Shown: positions 1 to 7,856 of the stretch, piece after piece
Position numbering within the stretch: the stretch's first letter is position 1
How the letters are laid out: each line of letters opens with the position of its first letter
NCBI RefSeq assembly: GCF_000170915.1
Contig: NZ_ABCT01000001.1
Coordinates: forward strand, 248,001-312,000
Direction: 5' to 3'
From: Limnobacter sp. MED105
GTDB taxonomy: Bacteria > Pseudomonadota > Gammaproteobacteria > Burkholderiales > Burkholderiaceae_B
DNA length: 64,000 nucleotides
Translations under genes and position numbers: made by a program
The notes under the pieces: generated by a model
Told to the model about the DNA's origin: nothing
Seen by the model: only the letters and a program-made list of their open reading frames with translations
The model's database searches: none

Positions 1-588
1 CGTGCATTGCGGGTGCCCGAAGCTTACGAGCCCGCCTTGACCCAGTTGAAAGACCCAAGCCCGGCAGTGCGACGTGAAGCAGTGGGCGTGCTGGGTTACT
101 TGAAGCGTGCCGAGGCAGTGGGTGAGTTGGCTGAAGTGGCAGCACACGACCCTGATGGTGAAGTGCGCCGTATTGCTGTGGGTGCATTGGGTTACACCAA
201 TGAGGTCAGTGTATTGCCGTCACTGATGCGGGCTTTGAATGACAGCGTGTGGATGGTGCGTGAAGAAGCCGCAGCCACCATTGGCAAGCTGGGCATGGCA
301 CAGGCCACCGATGAATTGGTGAAAGCCATGCAAGACGATTACTGGCAAGTGCGCGTGAAAGCTGCGCGTGCCTTGGGTGTGATGAAGGCCTTGCCTGCGT
401 TGCCTGCCTTGGTGGAAGCCATGAATGACACAGTGAGTAATTTGAGAAAAGAGGCAGCCATTGCCTTGGGTGAAATTGGTGACAAACGGGCAATCCCAGC
501 GCTTGAGAAAGCGCTGGAAGACAACGACCCCGATGTACGCAAACTGGCCCGACTGGCACTGACCAACATCACGCTGAAACACAGCTAA
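1..588 (+). CDS. HEAT-repeat protein (5' partial)
   Basis: The reading frame is open at the left edge, so the true start lies outside the window; 195 residues are visible. They form about six consecutive helical repeats of roughly 31 residues, each with the pattern D-x-x-x-x-VR-x-x-A-x-x-LG (for example [15 protein letters not shown] and [14 protein letters not shown]). This is typical of HEAT/PBS-lyase-type repeats, which act as protein-protein scaffolds or as chaperones of cofactor proteins. The stop is 11 bases before the fdxA start, so it is very likely co-transcribed with the ferredoxin and ABC importer genes. A role in maturation or docking of the redox partners is inference. The repeat class is clear; the function is not. 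Confidence 0.85.
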   Translation, partial: RALRVPEAYEPALTQLKDPSPAVRREAVGVLGYLKRAEAVGELAEVAAHDPDGEVRRIAVGALGYTNEVSVLPSLMRALNDSVWMVREEAAATIGKLGMAQATDELVKAMQDDYWQVRVKAARALGVMKALPALPALVEAMNDTVSNLRKEAAIALGEIGDKRAIPALEKALEDNDPDVRKLARLALTNITLKHS

Positions 589-599
589 GGGGAACAGCC

Positions 600-941
600 A
601 TGACATTCGTGGTGACGCAAGCCTGTATCAAATGCAAATACACCGACTGCGTGTCGGTGTGCCCGGTGGATTGTTTTCATGAGGGGCCGAACTTCCTCGT
701 GATTAATCCGGAAGGCTGTATCGATTGTGGTGTGTGCATTCCCGAATGCCCCGCCAGCGCAATTTTCGAAGAAGACAATGTGCCCGCAGACCAGCAGGAA
801 TTCATTGAAATCAATGCACGGTTGGCCCAGCAGTGGCCGGTGATTGACAGCGCCAAAGAGCCGCTTGCCGACGCCGACGCCTGGGTTGATGTAACGAACA
901 AAAAGCAGTACCTGGAAGAAGCCTGCACAGACAAGGCCTGA
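600..941 (+). CDS. fdxA: 7Fe ferredoxin FdxA
   Basis: This 113-residue cytoplasmic electron carrier has the cysteine layout of Azotobacter FdI-type ferredoxins. By family rule C9, C17 and C50 would hold a 3Fe-4S cluster, and C21, C40, C43 and C46 a 4Fe-4S cluster (motifs [14 protein letters not shown] and [12 protein letters not shown]). The length fits the FdxA family, including the acidic C-terminal tail. It lies between the HEAT protein and an ABC importer, and a ferredoxin-NADP reductase closes the same operon. The simplest reading is a dedicated chain NADPH - reductase - FdxA - unknown acceptor. That acceptor, perhaps an oxygenase or flavoprotein encoded upstream of the window, is not visible here. 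Confidence 0.95.
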   Translation: MTFVVTQACIKCKYTDCVSVCPVDCFHEGPNFLVINPEGCIDCGVCIPECPASAIFEEDNVPADQQEFIEINARLAQQWPVIDSAKEPLADADAWVDVTNKKQYLEEACTDKA

Positions 942-1003
942 ACCCGAAGAGATGTCCACCTGATACCTATTTTGAAACGAGTCTATTGAAAAGGATTGTT
1001 GAC

Positions 1004-2467
1004 ATGAACACGGGAATCTTCAAAGGAATCGCAGCACAGGGCAAGGTAGCAAGCAGGTCCATCGGTATTCGCGCAGCCAGCGCGCTGGTGGCCTGCACAC
1101 TTTCATTTCCAGCACTGGCCGAAGTGGTCACAGTAGGAATTGGTACACAAAACACCACCACCAACACGGTGACTGGCGGCGTGGTGTTGAAAGAACTCGG
1201 TTTGATCGAAAAGCACCTGGCCAAAGTGCCACGTTTCAAAGACATTCAATTCAAACTGGAATGGCAAAACTTCACTTCTGGCCCACCCGTGACCAACGGC
1301 ATGGTGGCCAACACCTTGCAAATCGGCATGATGGGCGACTACCCGCTGCTGGTGAACGGTGCCACGTTTCAAAACGGCAATGAAACCAAAAGCCGCCTGA
1401 TTGCATTGATTGCCTACAACGCGGAAGGCGCAGGCAACGGTGTGGTGGTGCACAAAGACTCCCCTTACTATGAGCTGGCTGACCTGAAAGGCAAAAAACT
1501 CTCCGTGCCTTTTGGGTCGGCAGCACATGGTATGTTGCTCAAAGCGCTCGAAGACCGAGGCTGGACGGCGGAAGACTTCGAACTTTCAAGCCAAAGCCCG
1601 GAAGTGGGTACTTCCAGCCTGCAAGAAAAACGCATTGACGGCCACGCCGACTTTGTGCCGTTTGCCGAGCTTCTTCCTTACCGTGGTTTTGCCCGCAAAA
1701 TTTTCGATGGTGCTGAAACCAAAGTGCCCACGTTTCACGGCGTGGTGGTGCGCGAAGACTTCGCCAAAAAGTACCCCGAGTTTGTGGTGGCCTACATCAA
1801 AGCATTGATGGAAGCCAATGACTGGGTGCGCAAAAACCCGGTGCAGGCTGCCGCAAAAATTGAAGAATGGACCCGCATTGAGAAAGAAGTGGCTTACATG
1901 TTTTTAGGCCCAGGCGGTGTGCACACTTTGGACCCCACCATCAAGCCCAAGTGGGTTGAAACCGTGAAATACGACCACGGTGTGCTGAAACGCATGGGCC
2001 GAGTGAAAGACTTCGACGCAGATGCATGGGTTGATGAAACCTATGTGAAGCAAGCGTTTAAAGAACTGGGCCTGGACTACGCCAAGCAAAAAGCCAGCAC
2101 CACCAACTATGAAATTAGCGGCACCGACCCGCTGTGCGGCGGCAAGATTACCGAGTCACGCCAAGCTGGTGAAGTATGGATTGAAGGCGGCGCAATTACT
2201 GCCTACAAGTCGGCCAACTGCACACTGGCTGCCATTAAGAAAGCCCAAGGTGAGGGCAAAAAAATTGGCGTGGCCTATGTGTACGACCAAAGCATGAAGA
2301 TCAAGGTATTTGCCGACAAAGCATTTTATTCCCTGAAAGCCGGTGCTAAAACTCCCGAGATTGTGCCCTTTCTGTTGAAGAAAGACGCAGAGGCTTTTGC
2401 TGCGAAGAACGGCGGCAAAGTGGGCCTCTATGACGATGCACTTGCACTTGCAGTAGTGGGGAAATAA
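1004..2467 (+). CDS. NitT/TauT-type ABC substrate-binding protein fused to a NosL-like domain
   Basis: This is a predicted periplasmic solute-binding protein of 487 residues. The ATG at 1004 is chosen because AAAAGGA precedes it at good distance; an in-frame TTG at 986 is less likely. An export signal ends near residue 39 (FPALA). Residues about 40-340 look like the SsuA/TauA/NrtA binding-protein fold. The protein is well over 100 residues longer than that family. The extra part, from about residue 370, reads like NosL: a CGG motif after DPL, a WIEGG stretch, and a late KKDAEAFAAKNGGKV segment typical of NosL C-termini. The Met usual in the NosL CGM motif is absent. The permease and ATPase follow at once. 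The substrate is unknown; sulfonates or another organosulfur ligand are possible. Confidence 0.85.
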   Translation: MNTGIFKGIAAQGKVASRSIGIRAASALVACTLSFPALAEVVTVGIGTQNTTTNTVTGGVVLKELGLIEKHLAKVPRFKDIQFKLEWQNFTSGPPVTNGMVANTLQIGMMGDYPLLVNGATFQNGNETKSRLIALIAYNAEGAGNGVVVHKDSPYYELADLKGKKLSVPFGSAAHGMLLKALEDRGWTAEDFELSSQSPEVGTSSLQEKRIDGHADFVPFAELLPYRGFARKIFDGAETKVPTFHGVVVREDFAKKYPEFVVAYIKALMEANDWVRKNPVQAAAKIEEWTRIEKEVAYMFLGPGGVHTLDPTIKPKWVETVKYDHGVLKRMGRVKDFDADAWVDETYVKQAFKELGLDYAKQKASTTNYEISGTDPLCGGKITESRQAGEVWIEGGAITAYKSANCTLAAIKKAQGEGKKIGVAYVYDQSMKIKVFADKAFYSLKAGAKTPEIVPFLLKKDAEAFAAKNGGKVGLYDDALALAVVGK

Positions 2468-2470
2468 ACC

Positions 2471-3460
2471 ATGTCCCGACCTCTTGAAATTCAAATGCCC
2501 GCGGCTGCGAAGCCTTACGCCCCGGTGGTGAAAGCCAGTACCCTCGCCCCCGGGGCGAAAGAACCTGCCTTGCAAGCGGTGGACGCACCCGGCAGTGCGC
2601 CACGCGTTGCAGCGCGTGCCAAAGCCGAAGTGGCTGAAAAACTGCCTGCACGTGAACTGTTTTTGATCAGTGCAAAAAAGCACAGCCTGGCTGCGTTGAT
2701 GACGTTTTTGTCGATCGGCGCATTGGTGGCCTTCTGGTATGTGGCCACTTTGTACAGGCTCGACTTTTATGTGCGCTTCAACAATATTCCCACGCCGGGT
2801 GAAGTGTTCACCAACATGGTCGAGTTGATGCAAAACCAGCGCTTCCAAACCAACATCTGGAAAAGTGTGGTGCGCATTATGCAGGGCTTTGCCATGGCCA
2901 CAGCCCTGGGTGTCACCTTGGGCCTGCTGTGCGGCCGCTTTGCGGTGGTGCGGGGCCTCATGTTTCCAGCGCTTGAAGTGTTGCGCCCAATTCCTGCGAT
3001 TGCCTGGGTGCCCATTTCAATCATGCTGTGGCCCACCACAGAAAGCAGCATTATTTTCATCACCTTCATTGGCGCCTTCTTTCCAATCCTGATCAACACC
3101 ATGGCGGGTGTGAAGGGCGTTGACCCTGTGCTGCTGCGCGCGGCAAAAAGTTTGGGTGCAAATGAGTTCACCATGCTGACCAAAGTGATACTGCCCGCAG
3201 CCCTACCCAATGTATTCACCGGTTTGGCAGTGGGCATGGGCGTGGCTTGGGTGTCGCTGATTGCAGCGGAAATGATTTCAGGCCAGTTCGGTGTGGGTTA
3301 TTTCACTTGGGAAGCGTACTCGCTGATTGAGTACCCCAACATTGTGCTGGGCATGATTGTAATTGGCGTGTTGGGTCTGTTGTGCAGTGGCGGTATTTTG
3401 CTGCTGGCCCGTTTGCTCATGCCTTGGCAACACATTGCCGGGCCCGGAGGTGGAAAATGA
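2471..3460 (+). CDS. ABC transporter permease (SsuC/TauC-like)
   Basis: This is an inner-membrane permease of 329 residues for the importer whose binding protein ends 3 bases upstream. The first 60-70 residues are an Ala/Pro-rich cytoplasmic extension longer than usual for this family. Several hydrophobic segments of a BPD_transp_1 domain follow. The EAA-type cytoplasmic loop that contacts the ATPase is visible as RAAKSLGANEFTMLTKVILP. Family knowledge places it with nitrate, sulfonate and taurine permeases. Its stop codon overlaps the start of the ATPase gene in an ATGA arrangement, which implies translational coupling. The substrate cannot be read from the sequence. Confidence 0.93.
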   Translation: MSRPLEIQMPAAAKPYAPVVKASTLAPGAKEPALQAVDAPGSAPRVAARAKAEVAEKLPARELFLISAKKHSLAALMTFLSIGALVAFWYVATLYRLDFYVRFNNIPTPGEVFTNMVELMQNQRFQTNIWKSVVRIMQGFAMATALGVTLGLLCGRFAVVRGLMFPALEVLRPIPAIAWVPISIMLWPTTESSIIFITFIGAFFPILINTMAGVKGVDPVLLRAAKSLGANEFTMLTKVILPAALPNVFTGLAVGMGVAWVSLIAAEMISGQFGVGYFTWEAYSLIEYPNIVLGMIVIGVLGLLCSGGILLLARLLMPWQHIAGPGGGK

Positions 3461-4323
3461 ACAGCACTGTGAAAAAGCCCGAGGGCTGTATTGAACTGAG
3501 CAATGTGCAGGTGAACTTCATTCAAAACGGTGCGCGTTTTGCTGCTGTTCAGGATGTTTCCCTGAATGTGCAGCCCGGTGAGTTTGTGTCGGTGGTTGGC
3601 CCATCAGGTTGCGGCAAAAGTACGCTGTTGAACATTGTGGCCGGGTTTCTGAAGCCCAGCGATGGTGTGGTCACCATGGATGGTCAGGCCATTCATGGCC
3701 CCAGTGCCGAACGTGGTGTGGTGTTTCAACAGTACTCCCTGTTTCCTTGGCTGAAGGTGCGCGAGAACGTGGAGTTCGGTTTGAAGCTGCAAGGCATGGC
3801 CCGTCATGAACGCGAAGGCAAGGCGCGAACCTTGTTGGGTTTGGCTGGTTTGCTGCCTTTTGAAAATCATTACCCCGATCAGCTTTCCGGTGGCATGAAA
3901 CAACGCGTGGGCATTGTGCGCGCACTGGCCACCGGCCCGCGCGTGTTGCTGATGGACGAACCCTTCGGCGCGCTCGACTCCCAAACTCGCGTGGTGATGC
4001 AGGAAATTCTGACCCACATGTGGCAGCAGTGGAAAATCTCGGTGCTGTTTATTACACACGACATTGAAGAAGCCATTTTTTTGTCCGACCGTGTGTATGT
4101 GATGACAGCACGCCCCGGAAAAATAAAGGCTGAAATTCCAATTGACTTGCCACGGCCACGTTCATCGGCGATGACTGCTTCGCCGGTATTCACAGCCTTG
4201 CACCGGCAATTGAAAAGTCTTATTCGTGAAGAAAGCCTGGCCGCCATGGGTGGCGAAATTGACCCAGCCACCATGGGCCAAAGCTGGCACTTGGGCGAAG
4301 AAGGCATGGAGACGTTGCGATGA
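3457..4323 (+). CDS. ABC transporter ATP-binding protein (SsuB/TauB-like)
   Basis: This is the cytoplasmic ATPase of the same importer, 288 residues. It shows Walker A GPSGCGKST, a Q-loop in FQQYSLFPW, signature LSGGMKQR, Walker B VLLMDEPFGALD and the switch histidine in ITHDIEEA. The ATG at 3457 overlaps the permease stop; longer in-frame starts lie inside the permease gene and are not needed. After the nucleotide-binding domain there is a tail of about 60 residues, ordinary for this subfamily. The stop overlaps the next gene start (ATGA), so five genes from the binding protein to the reductase form one coupled unit. Confidence 0.95.
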   Translation: MNSTVKKPEGCIELSNVQVNFIQNGARFAAVQDVSLNVQPGEFVSVVGPSGCGKSTLLNIVAGFLKPSDGVVTMDGQAIHGPSAERGVVFQQYSLFPWLKVRENVEFGLKLQGMARHEREGKARTLLGLAGLLPFENHYPDQLSGGMKQRVGIVRALATGPRVLLMDEPFGALDSQTRVVMQEILTHMWQQWKISVLFITHDIEEAIFLSDRVYVMTARPGKIKAEIPIDLPRPRSSAMTASPVFTALHRQLKSLIREESLAAMGGEIDPATMGQSWHLGEEGMETLR

Positions 4324-4613
4324 ACAGCGCATCAATCCAACCCGTTGCGGTTACAGACCAACGCGCCTCGCAATTGTTACGCATTGAATGGGCTGATGGG
4401 GTGATCAGTGAATTGCCACACAGCTTGCTGCGTACACATTGCAAGTGCGCAGAATGCGTGGCTGCGCAGCGCGCAGGGCAAGCCGTGGTGCAGGGCAGCG
4501 CAATTACTGGCATTGAAATGGTGGGCGAACACGCCCTGAACTTTAAATTTGCAGACGGCCACGAACGAGGAATTTTTCCCTGGGCCTACCTGCGAGAACT
4601 TGGAGTTGCATGA
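4320..4613 (+). CDS. DUF971 domain protein
   Basis: This small protein of 97 residues belongs to the DUF971 (GBBH-like N-terminal) family. The opening LLRIEWADGVISELP, the cluster HCKCAEC and the closing GIFPWAYLREL are family hallmarks. The HxCxxC cluster is the zinc site described for the N-terminal domain of gamma-butyrobetaine hydroxylase. Stand-alone DUF971 proteins are often found near iron-sulfur and cofactor genes, which agrees with its position between an ABC ATPase and a ferredoxin reductase. Both junctions overlap by 4 bases. Its exact role is unknown; assembly or handover of an Fe-S or metal cofactor is a guess. Confidence 0.88.
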   Translation: MNSASIQPVAVTDQRASQLLRIEWADGVISELPHSLLRTHCKCAECVAAQRAGQAVVQGSAITGIEMVGEHALNFKFADGHERGIFPWAYLRELGVA

Positions 4614-5389
4614 TGAGCAATTTGGCATTTGAAACCGTGCTGGAAGTACACCACTGGAATGAATCACTGTTCAGTTTCAAAACCACTCGCAGCCCCAGCT
4701 TGCGTTTTCACAACGGCCACTTCGTGATGATCGGTTTACAGGCCGAAGGCAAACCACTGCTGCGTGCTTACAGTATTGCCAGCGCCAACTACGAAGAACA
4801 TCTTGAATTTTTGAGCATCAAAGTGCCCGATGGCCCGCTGACTTCTCGCCTGCAACATTTAAAGCCCGGCGACCAATTGATTGTGGGCCAAAAGCCTGTG
4901 GGCACCTTGGTGATCGACGACCTGAATGATGGCCGCAACCTGTACCTGCTGGCCACCGGCACCGGCCTTGCGCCCTTCATGAGCATTATTCGCGACCCCG
5001 ACACTTACGAGCGATTCGACAAAGTGGTGCTGGTACACGGCGTGCGCACCGTGAGCGAACTGGCCTATTCCGATTACATTCGCGAAGAACTGCCCAAGCA
5101 GGAATACATTGGCGAACTGGTGCAGGGCCGCTTGCTGTACTACCCCACCGTAACCCGCGAACCCTACCGCAACCGTGGCCGCTTAACCGACCTGATGCAG
5201 AGCGGAAAATTGTTCGATGACTTGGGCTTGCCTGCGCTGGACGCTGCACACGACCGCGCCATGATTTGCGGCAGCCCCAGCATGCTGGAAGACACCTGCA
5301 AACTGCTGGATGCCAAGGGCTTAAAGATTAGCCCCCGGCAAGGTGAGCGCGGCGATTATGTGATTGAGCGGGCGTTTGTGGAGAAGTGA
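4610..5389 (+). CDS. fpr: Ferredoxin-NADP reductase
   Basis: This FAD enzyme of 259 residues shuttles electrons between NADPH and ferredoxin or flavodoxin. The FAD-binding RAYSIAS motif, the pyrophosphate loop LLATGTGLAPFMSI and the NADP-binding MICGSPSML segment are visible. The C-terminus ends VEK, as in bacterial Fpr. It starts within the DUF971 stop (ATG at 4610, with a second ATG directly after). As last gene of the importer operon it probably reduces FdxA encoded five genes upstream. The next 40 bases carry a half attC-like core, so the integron cassettes were joined just after this operon. Confidence 0.93.
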   Translation: MMSNLAFETVLEVHHWNESLFSFKTTRSPSLRFHNGHFVMIGLQAEGKPLLRAYSIASANYEEHLEFLSIKVPDGPLTSRLQHLKPGDQLIVGQKPVGTLVIDDLNDGRNLYLLATGTGLAPFMSIIRDPDTYERFDKVVLVHGVRTVSELAYSDYIREELPKQEYIGELVQGRLLYYPTVTREPYRNRGRLTDLMQSGKLFDDLGLPALDAAHDRAMICGSPSMLEDTCKLLDAKGLKISPRQGERGDYVIERAFVEK

Positions 5390-5420
5390 TCGTGCATGTG
5401 TTGCTTGCTAAGCGCGCTTG

Positions 5421-5427
5421 GTTATGT
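5421..5427 (-). other. Half attC-like core (GTTATGT / ACATAAC)
   Basis: The heptamer GTTATGT sits three bases after the DsbA-like stop codon, in the same relation to that gene as the R'' cores of the two complete sites to theirs. On the far side there is only a short palindrome (AAGCGCGCTT, 5410-5419) and then the fpr stop at 5389. I cannot find a second core, so this is a truncated or degenerate attC, or the junction with the ancestral chromosome. Confidence 0.4.
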
Positions 5428-5429
5428 GC

Positions 5430-6044
5430 TTACTCTTCCAGGATTGGACTGAAACGTTCAAAAAGCGCTTCAGCTTTGCAAAAACCGTGAGTTAGTGGGT
5501 AAGCCTGATTCTCTTTGTTAATGTAAAAGAGGGCGGGAAACCCACTAACGTGAAGTTGACGTGTAATTGCCAAATGTTTTTGAAACTCAAGTGCAGTTTC
5601 TTTGGCGTGAAGGACAGCTAAAAACTGCTCCTCGCACAACCCTATTGTGCCAGCGCAATCAATCAGCGTTTCATCTAAAGACGGGTTCCTGGCCTCACGG
5701 TAATAAGCAGATTGAATCGCTTTTGCCATATTTGGTGAGATTCTGGCAGCTAACTTCTCAGCTGCTATCACTGCTCTACAAGCTTGGTATGTTGAACGAT
5801 AGGGTGTGTTTCGTTCCCAATAACTGTGATTAAACGTTACTTGAGAAACCTTTTCTATTTGATGCCAATAGGAAGAAATAGCTTCCTTCAGGTTTTCGCT
5901 CATGGGTTCTTTGGTATCAGGCGCTAACCCTCCCATTATCCAGTCCACCTCCGCTGAAGGATATTGTTCTAGAAACCGATCCAACTCCGGTTGAAACCCA
6001 TAACACCAGGCACACATAGGATCCATGACGTATAAAAATCGCAT
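5430..6044 (-). CDS. DsbA-family thiol oxidoreductase (cassette gene)
   Basis: This is a thioredoxin-fold protein of 204 residues with the active-site motif CAWC near the N-terminus (DPMCAWCYGF), like the FrnE/2-hydroxychromene-2-carboxylate isomerase branch of the DsbA family. A cis-proline region is visible late (VSGFPALFYINKE). No signal peptide is present, so it probably acts in the cytoplasm. I prefer the ATG at 6044 because GGAG lies five bases upstream; a GTG two codons earlier is possible. It follows the attC core GTTATGC by about 40 bases and ends next to another core, as expected for a cassette gene. The substrate is unknown. Confidence 0.85.
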   Translation of the reverse strand: MRFLYVMDPMCAWCYGFQPELDRFLEQYPSAEVDWIMGGLAPDTKEPMSENLKEAISSYWHQIEKVSQVTFNHSYWERNTPYRSTYQACRAVIAAEKLAARISPNMAKAIQSAYYREARNPSLDETLIDCAGTIGLCEEQFLAVLHAKETALEFQKHLAITRQLHVSGFPALFYINKENQAYPLTHGFCKAEALFERFSPILEE

Positions 6045-6080
6045 ACTCACTCCGTTTACTGCGCAGAACCGCTTACTGTT

Positions 6081-6161
6081 GCATAACGCCAGTCGTAACC
6101 GGCGAATTTGTAGTGAGCGTTGCGATCGAAAAATGCGTTCGCGTTCACGGCATTGTTATGT
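6081..6161 (-). other. attC recombination site (81 nt)
   Basis: Read on the minus strand it begins with R'' ACATAAC (6161-6155) and ends with R' GTTATGC (6087-6081). Between them lie imperfectly paired L'' (GCCGTGAACG) and L' (CGGTTACGAC) arms. L'' has one extra base (CGTGAAC against CGTAAC), the extrahelical base that gives attC sites their polarity. The stop codon of the upstream cassette gene lies inside R''. This agrees with the general attC plan; it was assigned by eye without a covariance model. Confidence 0.68.
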
Positions 6162-7211
6162 GTTTTTCGCACTACGCGCTCTTATTTTTTCTAAAGTGTC
6201 AACTAAATAAGGTGGATAACCGCCGGAAAAATACTCATGAATCAAAGGATTGCTGGCAAAGAAGTGAGAGGACAACTCTGTCCAAGTTTCGACTGATACA
6301 CTGCCATTTAACTTAAATGATTTGAGTGATTTTGGCTTTATCTTTATTTTTTCTTTAACATTGTGTCTAAAGTTTGAATCCCGTCTGACAAGGTACTCCT
6401 CGGGGGTATGGTACTGCGTTGCGCCATCAAAATGCCTGAATTCAGATTTTATTAAATCGTACTCGGCGTGAACGTATCGAACTGGATGAAACGTTCCGCC
6501 GTTCATCTGAATGATGTTCTTTGGGCCTTTAAATTCGAGAGCTTGGAATGACTTAATGTCCCCTTTTGTGCTCCAACAGATATCCAATGCATAAGCGTCA
6601 TTGAAAAAGAAATCTAAGTGGTGAGCATCTAAATCAGAAGGTGGGCGTAGGTGGCTTACACCATCTGCAATTTCTGAAATATCCTCGTTAAAAGGTGAGC
6701 CAAACCAAGTATCTTCCTCCCTGTAGCATGAATTATCCACATTAATCCGAACTCGGTTTTGATCAAGACTTAAATAAGCATCTATACCTTCCATATCTAG
6801 ACTCCAAAATTTCTCGACAAATCTTGGAGCCCAGTTATTCACGCTATGCATACCCCTGCGAAATACAGGGCTTGCCATTGCCATAAAACTCTGAGAGTAA
6901 AAATAGCCAGAATTGAACTTGTTGATCCTGAATTTTGTAGATAGTTCGCTCCAAGAGTAAAGCCCCTCTTTATCTTTTTGTAAAGACGGCATCAAGTCAG
7001 AGAGGATATTGGGGTGTTCGCAAACGACGCCTATTGTTGGTGTGAAGGAGATGGATTCGGTATCAATAAAGACATCAATGGATTGACAGTACTGCACAAA
7101 CTCTTCAATGATTGTTTCGTACTTAGACAGCATCATTTGATTTTCGCGCTCGAGTTCCTGCCTGTAATTCTCAAGGTACTCTTCCTCTTCGCTTTTTCTC
7201 ATTTCGGCCAT
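6156..7211 (-). CDS. Hypothetical protein (integron cassette gene)
   Basis: I do not recognise this protein (351 residues from the ATG at 7211; an in-frame ATG at 7238 lies inside the attC core GTTATGT). It has no signal peptide and no membrane segment. The first 40 residues are strongly charged and probably coiled coil (RKSEEEEYLENYRQELEREN). The middle is rich in Trp, Phe and Tyr, and the C-terminal third is basic (KEKIKIKPKSLKSFK). A DAYALDI stretch followed about 20 residues later by ALEFKG faintly recalls D...ExK nuclease cores, but I would not assign it on that. Its AT-rich codons and flanking attC sites mark it as a mobile cassette. Confidence 0.75.
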   Translation of the reverse strand: MAEMRKSEEEEYLENYRQELERENQMMLSKYETIIEEFVQYCQSIDVFIDTESISFTPTIGVVCEHPNILSDLMPSLQKDKEGLYSWSELSTKFRINKFNSGYFYSQSFMAMASPVFRRGMHSVNNWAPRFVEKFWSLDMEGIDAYLSLDQNRVRINVDNSCYREEDTWFGSPFNEDISEIADGVSHLRPPSDLDAHHLDFFFNDAYALDICWSTKGDIKSFQALEFKGPKNIIQMNGGTFHPVRYVHAEYDLIKSEFRHFDGATQYHTPEEYLVRRDSNFRHNVKEKIKIKPKSLKSFKLNGSVSVETWTELSSHFFASNPLIHEYFSGGYPPYLVDTLEKIRARSAKNT

Positions 7212-7234
7212 TGTTGCTTGCTCATTCCTTTTAC

Positions 7235-7306
7235 ACATAACGTTGGAGGTAAGAGGCGCTCCGCCAGCTTGCCGGCGGAGCGTCCCACTTGACCGATAGG
7301 TTAGGT
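7235..7306 (-). other. attC recombination site (72 nt)
   Basis: On the minus strand R'' is ACCTAAC (7306-7300) and R' is GTTATGT (7241-7235). The centre is a strong palindrome (GACGCTCCGCC and GGCGGAGCG around a short loop). L'' contains GGTCAAGTGGG while the complement of L' reads GGTAAGAGG, so L'' has the extra C seen in the classic TCAAG box of aadA-type attC sites. The MltR-like gene stops five bases before R''. This is the clearer of the two sites. Confidence 0.8.
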
Positions 7307-7310
7307 CTTG

Positions 7311-7856
7311 TCATTTCGTCTTTGACTCCTCCATGACCTGCTTCTCCAACCGCATGTACATTGCAGCACAACACCGACCACATGAGAGTAAATACGCGTA
7401 TCGATATTGCTTTGTAATATCACCGGCAGCTGCTTCTTCAGCCGTTTTGAAGTCAGACAATTTGATGGACAGCTTTGAGACTTCTTGTATCCCGAATGTC
7501 GTATCTAATGGGTGATGTGCAAAGTGATTTCTGATCTTCCGAATCAGCGTTAGATCTTCATAGTCTTGCTTCGATATGAAGCCAAATGCCCGAGCGAGCG
7601 TAATTCGTTGGCTAAAGCTTGAAAGCGGCCCCATGGATTGAAATAGTTCTTCGGCAACCTTCGAGTCAACGGCAAGAGAGCGCAGGTAAAGACCGAGATA
7701 GTTATCGACGAACCCGGCAGCAATTACTGCGGCCCCTCGGTCGGTTTCGCCGTGGAACGACTGGACCACGTTGTTCCACTCGAAGAAATGCAAATCATGC
7801 GGCTTGGCCATCGCGAGATCTAACTTGATTTGTCGAACAATAACGGCGATATCCAT
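7311..7856 (-). CDS. MltR-family protein (cassette gene)
   Basis: This soluble protein of 181 residues matches the MltR (mannitol operon repressor) family. It has the ETDRGAAVIAAGFVDNYL segment, the GPLSSFSQRITLARAFG block and the RKIRNHFAHH motif near residue 130. MltR-like proteins occur both as sugar-operon co-repressors and, often, as genes of mobile integron cassettes without any mannitol operon. No sugar gene is nearby, so regulation of mannitol use is unlikely. The stop sits just before the attC at 7306. The motif RNHFAHH also resembles HEPN-like cores, so a nuclease or defence role cannot be excluded. Confidence 0.82.
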   Translation of the reverse strand: MDIAVIVRQIKLDLAMAKPHDLHFFEWNNVVQSFHGETDRGAAVIAAGFVDNYLGLYLRSLAVDSKVAEELFQSMGPLSSFSQRITLARAFGFISKQDYEDLTLIRKIRNHFAHHPLDTTFGIQEVSKLSIKLSDFKTAEEAAAGDITKQYRYAYLLSCGRCCAAMYMRLEKQVMEESKTK

